Assembly (NCBI GenBank): GCA_036564195.1
Contig: DATCLA010000105.1
Span: forward strand, 1 to 12,075
Direction: 5' to 3'
From: DATCLA01 sp036564195
GTDB taxonomy: Bacteria; Bacillota; UBA4882; UBA8346
DNA: 12,075 nucleotides
The notes under the pieces were generated by a model, which saw only the letters and a list, made by a program, of their open reading frames with translations, had not been told where the DNA came from and made no database searches. The translations under genes were made by a program, and so were the position numbers. This document shows positions 7,115 to 12,075 of this stretch, piece after piece (the stretch's first letter is position 1; each line of letters opens with the position of its first letter).

Positions 7115-7377
7115 TAAAACCCCCCTCTTTCAAGGTATTGACGGACTAATTCATCCAGGATCTGGTCCCGCTCCAATTGGCGAATGATAGTCCGGGCATT
7201 TTGACAACTGGTAATATACGTTGGATCACCCGACATCAAATAACCAACAATTTGGTCCACCGGATCATAGCCGGTTTCCCGTAGGGTCTGGCACACCTGG
7301 CGCAGAACCACCGCCACCTGGTTCAAATTTTCATCATGAGCTTCGAATCTTCGGGTAGAGTCATTTTCAAATTCCAA
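7114..7377 (-). CDS. ireB: IreB/ReoM family regulatory phosphoprotein (DUF965, YrzL)
   Basis: An 87-residue protein with the family core GYDPVDQIVGYLMSGDPTYI (36-55) followed by a helical NARTIIRQLERDQILDELVRQYL segment (60-82). Known from the family: IreB of Enterococcus faecalis is a substrate of the PASTA kinase IreK; ReoM of Listeria, its orthologue, is phosphorylated at Thr7 and controls ClpCP-dependent degradation of MurA. Here T8 in DSTRRF aligns with that phospho-threonine. The start is TTG 7377, with GGGAGGG 8 bases upstream; a nearby ATG is out of frame. In many Firmicutes the gene sits beside alaS and ruvX (yrrK); here it is the first gene of a run and overlaps murA, its expected regulatory target. 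Confidence 0.93.
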   Translation of the reverse strand: MEFENDSTRRFEAHDENLNQVAVVLRQVCQTLRETGYDPVDQIVGYLMSGDPTYITSCQNARTIIRQLERDQILDELVRQYLERGGF

Positions 7378-7424
7378 AATCCATTCCCTCCCATTACATT
7401 AGCGCCGCTAGTTAAGGATCATTG

Positions 7425-7452
7425 CATATAATTTGACATTTTCCGGTGATAA
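7425..7452 (-). promoter_or_regulatory. Candidate promoter of the ireB-murA run
   Basis: On the minus strand TTATCA (7452-7447), 16 bases, then TATATG (7430-7425): a partial sigma-A match placed between the upstream terminator and ireB. The region must hold a promoter if the terminator at 7520-7556 works. The minus-10 overlaps a copy of the ATTGCATA motif (7421-7428), and an 11-base palindrome TAGCGCCGCTA lies just downstream at 7400-7410. Confidence 0.3.
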
Positions 7453-7519
7453 CCTTTATTTTAATCCTAAATTTTCCCATTAAATTGAAAAATCTATCCC
7501 TTTTTATACATTTGCTGGA

Positions 7520-7556
7520 TTTAAAAAAGAAAAGAGGAAATCAAGCTCCTCTTTTC
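7520..7556 (-). terminator. Rho-independent terminator after the FtsH-like gene
   Basis: Perfect 10-bp arms at 7529-7538 and 7547-7556 surround an 8-base loop. On the minus strand the stem is followed by T6 (complement of the A-run ending at 7528). It begins 4 bases after the FtsH-like stop codon and separates that gene pair from the ireB-murA run. Confidence 0.9.
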
Positions 7557-7559
7557 GAA

Positions 7560-9044
7560 TCAAGCTATTTTCGTAAGTTGTTCGCGGAACCATTCGCCCG
7601 AAACCCGTTCCTGCTCTAGCAGTTGCCTACCGATCTCCCGGATTAAAGGTTCGTGTTGACTTAAAATCGCTTTAACCCGTTCTTCCTGGACAGCCAGGAT
7701 CTGCTTCATCGTTTGATAAATCAGGTCTTTATTCACCAAATCTTCCTGGATAATTCCCAAATCCGACAGACCGGTATTGATCACCTGTTTAGCTACTGAA
7801 GTCGCTTGTTCGAAGTCATTAGCAGCACCGGTGCTGCGGTTATGGTAAATTAATTCTTCAGTCAACGCGCCGCCCAGGCAGATGGCAATCTGGTCGAGCA
7901 GGTAGTCTTTAGTATAAAGATAATGTTCCTGACTTTGGGCCTGCCGCATGAACCCTAAGGCTTTACCCCGCGGTACAATGGTTACCGACGCCACGGATTG
8001 GGGCCGTAAGATCTCACTTACTAAAGCATGGCCCACCTCATGAAAGGCGACCCGTTTTAATTCTTCCGGATCAACCCGGCATTCCAGTTTCTCACCCATC
8101 ATTACTTTATCAATGGCTTCCCGAATATCATCCATCCCAATTTCAGAATGGTGTTTCCTGTAGGCCAGGATGGCAGCTTCATTAATTAACGATTCTAAAT
8201 GCGCTCCTGAAAAACCGAAGGTATCTTTAGCAACCCCTGCCAGGTTTACTGCCGCACTTAACGGCTTGCCTTTAGAATGGATCTTGAGGATGTGCAACCG
8301 GCCTTCTTGATCCGGTAAATCAACTTTAACATGACGGTCAAAACGGCCCGGACGCAAGATGGCCTTATCTAAAAGATCATCCCGGTTAGTGGCCGCAATT
8401 ACCACTACTTTAACTGCTTCGTCCGAATTTATCCCATCCATCTCTACCAGGAGCTGATTCAAGGTCTGGTCATACTCCAGATGCGAGGTGTGACTGCCCC
8501 GTTTTCCGGCGATTACTTCAATTTCGTCAATAAATATAATCGCGCTTTGCTTACCGGACTTTTTGGCAAGATGACGGGCTTTACTAAACAGATTGCGTAC
8601 CCGTTGTGCCCCGACGCCGGCATACATTTCAATGAATTCGGAACCCGAAGCGGAAACAAAGACCGAATCAGTATAGTTAGAAGCGGCTTTGGCTAACAGA
8701 GTTTTCCCGGTTCCAGGCGGCCCAATGAGTAAAATTCCTTTCAAAGGCCGAATCCCCATTTGGGTAACTTTTTCAAAATCTTTAACAAAATCCAGCGCCT
8801 CCAATAATTCCCGTTTGGCCACTTCCTGTCCGCCGATATCTTCAAACTTCACCTCGGTTTCCACTTGAGCAACTTGATGTTTGGCTAACACCTCAAAGTT
8901 TTTGCCCAGATTACCCCGGGTTAAAAAGATCAGTAAGACCACAGCCGCTCCGATTAGTATTAACGGAGTCAGGTCAATACCGATCCACCATAAATACAAT
9001 ATTACTCCGAGAGCAACACCAATCAGCCATTCCCAGTGTTTCAT
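7560..9044 (-). CDS. Short FtsH-like membrane AAA+ zinc metalloprotease without extracytoplasmic domain
   Basis: A 494-residue protein with FtsH architecture. Seen: two hydrophobic segments (about 7-22 and 25-42) with only a few residues between; AAA module with Walker A GPPGTGKT (108-115), Walker B IIFIDEIE (169-176) and second region of homology ATNRDD...RPGRFDR (218-237); and a peptidase with HEVGH (335-339) plus third zinc ligand D410 in STGAAND. Classical FtsH is over 600 residues and has a folded domain of roughly 70 residues between its two helices; that is missing here. The pore loop reads Y-A-G (141-143) in place of the usual F-V-G. The sequence is otherwise intact, so an active, membrane-anchored ATP-dependent protease is expected. 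The start ATG overlaps the upstream stop (TAATG), with GGAGGG 8 bases before it. A paralogue of a housekeeping FtsH is likely. Confidence 0.88.
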   Translation of the reverse strand: MKHWEWLIGVALGVILYLWWIGIDLTPLILIGAAVVLLIFLTRGNLGKNFEVLAKHQVAQVETEVKFEDIGGQEVAKRELLEALDFVKDFEKVTQMGIRPLKGILLIGPPGTGKTLLAKAASNYTDSVFVSASGSEFIEMYAGVGAQRVRNLFSKARHLAKKSGKQSAIIFIDEIEVIAGKRGSHTSHLEYDQTLNQLLVEMDGINSDEAVKVVVIAATNRDDLLDKAILRPGRFDRHVKVDLPDQEGRLHILKIHSKGKPLSAAVNLAGVAKDTFGFSGAHLESLINEAAILAYRKHHSEIGMDDIREAIDKVMMGEKLECRVDPEELKRVAFHEVGHALVSEILRPQSVASVTIVPRGKALGFMRQAQSQEHYLYTKDYLLDQIAICLGGALTEELIYHNRSTGAANDFEQATSVAKQVINTGLSDLGIIQEDLVNKDLIYQTMKQILAVQEERVKAILSQHEPLIREIGRQLLEQERVSGEWFREQLTKIA

Positions 9045-9604
9045 TAAATTGACCCTCCTTCCGCAGGATTGGCCCCCACAGCTACTGGACCAGCCGGCCG
9101 TGGTATTGCTTGATAAAGATAATTTACCCCCGCTTCCAATTGGAGATAAATAAAATCCTGATCTAGATATACTTTTGCATTAATCCCCTGATTTTGATTG
9201 AATGAATCAAGCGCGGATTTTAACTTAATAAAATGGCCTGAAGCTAATGCCTCTTCAAGATAGAACGATAATTGATATTTAACCTGTTCCAAATGGGAAT
9301 TAGGTTGATCGGAGATCCAAATCTCAGTAACCGGCTTTTGATGATAAAACTCTACTTCGCGTTTTACGGTATTCAAAACGGTTTGCAGATTCTGGCTTTG
9401 TTTCAGTTTAAGCTTAACTTTTAAGCCATTCCCCGCCGGTTCCACTGCAAAATCGGTTACCTCTTTAACAGTCTTAAGCTTCTGCTTTAAAGGGTTTTCT
9501 ACCCTCAACTTGGCATTGATGGTTTGTCCGCCAAATAAAACGGCAACGGTGGTAATAAAAGCCACCACCACTAACCATCCCTGAATACTTTTGGTGATTT
9601 TCAC
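9044..9604 (-). CDS. Single-pass membrane protein of unknown function, coupled to the FtsH-like protease
   Basis: I do not recognise a family. The 186-residue product has a short basic N-terminus, one membrane segment (about 9-26) and a soluble remainder of mixed helix and strand character, with a Pro/Gly-rich tail (PRPAGPVAVGANPAEGG). No lipobox or signal-peptidase site is evident, so a membrane-anchored protein with its bulk outside is the likely topology. A longer frame reaches 9658, but GTG 9604 has GGGGGTG 5 bases upstream and is preferred. Its stop overlaps the protease ATG, so the two proteins are probably made in a fixed ratio. Since the protease lacks its outside domain, this protein may be a partner, adaptor or substrate receptor; that is inference from context only. 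Confidence 0.7.
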   Translation of the reverse strand: MKITKSIQGWLVVVAFITTVAVLFGGQTINAKLRVENPLKQKLKTVKEVTDFAVEPAGNGLKVKLKLKQSQNLQTVLNTVKREVEFYHQKPVTEIWISDQPNSHLEQVKYQLSFYLEEALASGHFIKLKSALDSFNQNQGINAKVYLDQDFIYLQLEAGVNYLYQAIPRPAGPVAVGANPAEGGSI

Positions 9605-9686
9605 ATTGTCACCCCCTGTTGCAAATCGCTTGCAGTGTTTAAAACCACCTACCGCCAAGATCTTAACATAAAAGAGCCAAACATCC

Positions 9687-9778
9687 CAGCAGCAATTTTT
9701 TGAAAAACAGCAGCTATATGTTAATTATCCTTAATCTGTAAATCTGCTGGTGTAAACTTTAGCTAAACACTGCTGTTT
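9687..9778. repeat. Four CAGCAG/CTGCTG blocks in opposing orientation
   Basis: CAGCAG occurs at 9687 and 9708, and CTGCTG at 9744 and 9770. The pair AAACAGCAG (9705-9713) and CTGCTGTTT (9770-9778) is a perfect 9-base inverted repeat; inner copies could pair alternatively. They lie upstream of the membrane-protein gene, in its promoter or leader. Confidence 0.5.
9713..9742 (-). promoter_or_regulatory. Candidate promoter of the membrane-protein/FtsH-like pair
   Basis: On the minus strand TTTACA (9742-9737), 18 bases, then TATAGC (9718-9713). This is a weak sigma-A match about 110 bases before the GTG start, chosen mainly because the upstream terminator implies a promoter in this gap. Confidence 0.3.
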
Positions 9779-9839
9779 GGGTCAGGTAAAATAACCGCAA
9801 GTTTAAACCCACGCCTGTTTAGTGTAATATTGGAAAATA

Positions 9840-9872
9840 TTAAAGCTGCCATTACTTCAATGGCAGCTTTAA
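9840..9872 (-). terminator. Terminator after cheX
   Basis: Perfect 14-bp arms (9840-9853 and 9859-9872) around a 5-base loop, containing AAAGCTGCCATT and its complement. On the minus strand it is followed by TATTTTCC, a moderate U-tract. It starts 36 bases after the cheX stop codon. Confidence 0.75.
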
Positions 9873-9908
9873 CCGTTAATGTAACAAATATGGGACGACT
9901 GCGGGACT

Positions 9909-10370
9909 TTAAACAGTCAATGCCACATACATAGTGACTCCGCCAAAGTCTGTGTGAAGCGGAATTACTAAAATCGGAACATCCTTAACCGAAACAACTA
10001 CATCATTACCCATAAATAAACTTGGCGGAGTGACTGTACAGTTAAATCCATCATTGCTGAGCGCGGCAGCAGCATTACCGGTAATCATATTCCCAATTTC
10101 ACAAATAGCACTTTTACTAAGCTCATCAAATTCAGTAACTGGCATGCCCATCATCATCGCTGAAGCCATTTTTATGGCAGTGGCTTCATCGAGGCTGTAG
10201 ATAACCTGGCCTTTAATTTCACCGGCAACCCCAATTATGGCATTGACTGGTGCACCGGCAACCGGTGAAGTTTTAATCTCTAGTCTTCCCCTTTCAATCC
10301 GGGTACATCCGATATTCTCCAATACCAGGTACGCAGCTGTAACAAACGGATTAATAAACTCGACTTTCAT
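9909..10370 (-). CDS. cheX: CheX-type CheY-P phosphatase
   Basis: A 153-residue protein of the CheC/CheX/FliY phosphatase superfamily. Seen: the single ExxN active-site motif in AICEIGNMITGNAA (E91, N94), preceded by the GEIKGQVIYSLDEATA strand-helix block (50-65) and followed by TPPSLFMGNDV and a C-terminal FGGVTMYVAL strand, all as in CheX. CheC carries two such motifs; only one is evident here and the length is that of CheX, which works as a dimer and hydrolyses CheY phosphate. The longest frame begins at 10403, but ATG 10370 has AAGGGG 7 bases before it and starts with the family-typical MKVEFINPF, so it is used. It stands alone, bounded by a terminator below and a 327-base gap above; the CheY at 1715-2083 is a plausible substrate. 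Confidence 0.88.
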   Translation of the reverse strand: MKVEFINPFVTAAYLVLENIGCTRIERGRLEIKTSPVAGAPVNAIIGVAGEIKGQVIYSLDEATAIKMASAMMMGMPVTEFDELSKSAICEIGNMITGNAAAALSNDGFNCTVTPPSLFMGNDVVVSVKDVPILVIPLHTDFGGVTMYVALTV

Positions 10371-10492
10371 AGTTAACCCCTTCATCCTAAATGTGACCAC
10401 CATACTTAAACTTAATTTTCATAACATTACTATGAATATTTTCGTCAGACCGGCCACTTTTCGTTAGGGGTTTTTCAAAAAAAGTAGTTAAT

Positions 10493-10527
10493 ATTGCATA
10501 AAATTTTAATCTGAGGGAATTGCATAA
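10493..10527. repeat. Two direct copies of ATTGCATAA upstream of cheX
   Basis: ATTGCATAA at 10493-10501 and again at 10519-10527, starts 26 bases apart. The second copy is part of GGAATTGCATAATT (10516-10529), a 14-base match to the complement of 82-95 at the other end of the window. A further 8-base copy lies upstream of ireB (7421-7428). Confidence 0.5.
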
Positions 10528-10579
10528 TTACCTTAATAAACCCTTTAGCCATAATATATAGTGACTATTCCGGATGTAT

Positions 10580-10613
10580 CTCTCAATATATTGTGAGCCA
10601 AAGCTTAAATCAA
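10580..10613 (-). promoter_or_regulatory. Candidate sigma-A promoter with overlapping palindrome, upstream of cheX
   Basis: On the minus strand TTGATT (10613-10608), 17 bases, then TATATT (10590-10585), 5/6 to the minus-10 consensus. An 18-base imperfect palindrome (10580-10597, core CAATATATTG, outer CTC/GAG) covers the minus-10, as an operator would. It would give a long leader of about 200 bases before the cheX ATG. Confidence 0.4.
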
Positions 10614-10697
10614 GAATTATGAAATTCCTTATTCGATTAGGGCCAACCAATCTCAGCTGATTTTTTAAAACTGAATCTTTTACACGATGCTGAACCG

Positions 10698-12075
10698 TTA
10701 GCTTTTAACAGCACCAGACGAATCTGTATTAAAAGTTAGGCGTCCTTGTTCGGCATCGACCTGTACGGTACAGCCCGGCTTTAAATTGCCCTTCAACAGC
10801 TCTTCCGAAAGCGGGTTTTCAATTAACTTCTGGACCGCCCGGCGTAACGGCCGGGCGCCAAAGGCCGGATCATACCCTTCCCGGACTAAAACTTCCCGGG
10901 CTTGAGGAGCTATTTCCAAACGGATACCCCGTTCCGCCAATTGCTTAACTAATGGTTGTACCATCAGGTCAATAATATTCGTGATTTGTTCCTTGGTTAA
11001 GGCATGGAAAACAATTACCTCATCGATGCGGTTTAAAAATTCCGGCCGGAAGGTCCGCTTCAACTCTTCCAGGACATTCTCCTTCATCTTCTCATATTGG
11101 TTGTTTGCCTCATCATTGGCGATCTTGAACCCGAAGGGCCCGGAACGTTCAATTAGGTTAGCACCGACATTGGAAGTCATAATCACTACCGTATTGCGAA
11201 AATCTACGGTCCGGCCGTGAGAGTCAGTCAACCGTCCGTCTTCCAGTACCTGAAGCAGAATATTGAAGACTTCCGGATGGGCTTTCTCAATTTCATCAAA
11301 CAACACTACCGAATAGGGCTGACGCCGTACCTTTTCCGTAAGTTGCCCGCCTTCGTCAAAGCCGACATAGCCCGGTGGTGAGCCGACCAACCGCGAAACT
11401 GTATGGCGCTCCATATATTCTGACATATCAATACGGATCATCGCATTTTCGTCACCGAACAAGGCTTCTGCCAAAGCCCGAGCCAGCTCGGTTTTGCCTA
11501 CTCCGGTCGGCCCCAAAAAGATAAACGAACCAATCGGACGCTTCGGATCCTTTAAACCGGCCCGGGCCCGACGGACCGCTTTAGCTACTGCCTCAACTGC
11601 TTCATCCTGGCCGATTACCCGTTGATGCAGGATCTGCTCTAACTTTAACAAACGTTCGGTCTCTTCTTCGCGCAATTTGGTAACCGGTACCCCGGTCCAG
11701 CCCGAGACCACGTAGGCAATCTCTTCTTCCGTCACAGTAGCTTCGGACAGACCCCGTTTATTCTTCCATTCTTTCCGGACCGCCTCAATCTTCTGGGTAA
11801 CTTCTTGTTCCTGGTCGCGAATCTTAGCTGCTTTTTCAAATTCCTCGTTTTTGATTGCAGCCTCTTTTTCTTGATGGATCCGATTTAATTCGTTTTCCAG
11901 TTTTTTCAGTTCCGGTGGAGTAATGGTTGTCTGTAACCTCACCCGGGAAGCGGCTTCATCAATCAAGTCAATAGCTTTATCCGGTAAAAAACGATCGGTA
12001 ATATAACGATCTGAAAGCTTAATGGCAGCCTCAATCGCCGCATCGGTAATTTTAACCCGGTGATGAGCCTCATAA
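10698..12075 (-). CDS. clpC: ClpC ATP-dependent unfoldase, C-terminal part (5' end outside window)
   Basis: Partial: 458 residues are visible, reading in from the right edge (first full codon at 12074). The frame is open with normal ClpC sequence (SDRYITDRFLPDKAIDLIDEAA), so a TTG at 11966 is not the true start. Domains in order: end of the first AAA+ module; UVR/middle coiled-coil segment (LENELNRIHQEK...EEFEKAAKIRDQE); second AAA+ module with Walker A GPTGVGKT, Walker B VVLFDEIEKAH, sensor TSN and arginine-bearing GYDPAFGARPLRR. ClpC unfolds substrates for ClpP. The likely ClpP-docking tripeptide reads FGF in SGPFGFK, where other ClpC proteins carry VGF or LGF. Family members act with McsB, MecA or, for MurA in Listeria, ReoM and ReoY; a ReoM and a MurA are encoded downstream here. 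Confidence 0.95.
   Translation of the reverse strand, partial: YEAHHRVKITDAAIEAAIKLSDRYITDRFLPDKAIDLIDEAASRVRLQTTITPPELKKLENELNRIHQEKEAAIKNEEFEKAAKIRDQEQEVTQKIEAVRKEWKNKRGLSEATVTEEEIAYVVSGWTGVPVTKLREEETERLLKLEQILHQRVIGQDEAVEAVAKAVRRARAGLKDPKRPIGSFIFLGPTGVGKTELARALAEALFGDENAMIRIDMSEYMERHTVSRLVGSPPGYVGFDEGGQLTEKVRRQPYSVVLFDEIEKAHPEVFNILLQVLEDGRLTDSHGRTVDFRNTVVIMTSNVGANLIERSGPFGFKIANDEANNQYEKMKENVLEELKRTFRPEFLNRIDEVIVFHALTKEQITNIIDLMVQPLVKQLAERGIRLEIAPQAREVLVREGYDPAFGARPLRRAVQKLIENPLSEELLKGNLKPGCTVQVDAEQGRLTFNTDSSGAVKS

Larger units (their letters stand above)
9605..9908. other. Intergenic region between cheX and the membrane-protein gene
   Basis: No gene is seen in these 304 bases. They hold the cheX terminator (9840-9872), four CAGCAG/CTGCTG blocks (9687-9778) and a weak promoter candidate for the membrane-protein/protease pair (9713-9742). 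A 10-base palindrome TTTAGCTAAA occupies 9758-9767. Confidence 0.5.
10371..10697. other. Intergenic region between clpC and cheX
   Basis: No gene is seen in these 327 bases, and there is no clear terminator after clpC, so some read-through into cheX is possible. The region is very AT-rich and contains a promoter candidate with an overlapping palindrome (10580-10613) and two direct copies of ATTGCATAA (10493-10501 and 10519-10527). TTTTCGT is also repeated, on either side of a CAGACCGGCCAC segment near 10440-10465. Confidence 0.5.

Noticed and set aside
10489..10529. Sigma-54 promoter suggested by TTGCA in the ATTGCATA copies
   Set aside because: No GG at the required position ten bases upstream of the GC in either copy.
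11966..11966. TTG as the start of clpC
   Set aside because: Typical ClpC sequence continues in frame to the window edge; the real start is outside.
1..12075. Mobile element, prophage, defence island or CRISPR
   Set aside because: No transposase, integrase, long terminal repeats or spaced repeats were seen; the genes are core metabolism, envelope, proteolysis and chemotaxis.

Overview
The window looks like chromosomal DNA of a motile, moderately AT-rich Bacillota bacterium, probably a clostridial or related anaerobic lineage. The evidence is a ClpC-type unfoldase with a UVR linker, an IreB/ReoM regulatory phosphoprotein (a family confined to Gram-positive-type Firmicutes), strong GGAGG/GGGGGTG ribosome binding sites, frequent TTG and GTG starts, and CheY plus a CheX-type phosphatase. 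I see no transposase, integrase, CRISPR array, tRNA or rRNA. Species cannot be told from the sequence.

Eleven of the thirteen genes below, plus the ZIP transporter at the left edge, run on the minus strand; only the YdcZ-type transporter is on plus. In the direction of minus-strand transcription (high to low coordinates) the layout is: the C-terminal 458 residues of clpC (10698-12075, cut by the window edge); a 327-base gap with a possible promoter and repeats; cheX with a terminator; a single-pass membrane protein translationally coupled to a short FtsH-like protease, again with a terminator; then a tight run ireB/reoM - murA - tRNA methyltransferase - maltokinase - maltose-1-phosphate synthase (7377 to 2506); then a probable sigma-28 promoter driving a small helical protein and cheY; a bidirectional terminator; the convergent plus-strand YdcZ transporter; and a ZIP metal transporter.

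Three themes stand out. (1) Envelope control: reoM and murA overlap as TAATG. In Listeria, ReoM governs ClpCP-dependent destruction of MurA; here regulator and target share one transcript, and the ClpC gene lies 3.3 kb upstream. The MurA has Asp in place of the fosfomycin-reactive Cys. (2) Alpha-glucan metabolism: a maltokinase and a GlgM-type glycosyltransferase overlap as ATGA. Both enzyme families make maltose 1-phosphate, the GlgE substrate, yet GlgE itself is not in the window. (3) Proteostasis at the membrane: an FtsH relative has lost its extracytoplasmic domain and is coupled to a membrane-anchored protein that may supply an outside part.

Non-coding stretches carry a recurrent ATTGCATA motif, several palindromes and four CAGCAG/CTGCTG blocks. 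These are sequence observations of unproven function. Several gene starts were moved from the longest reading frame to internal codons because the ribosome binding sites demand it.
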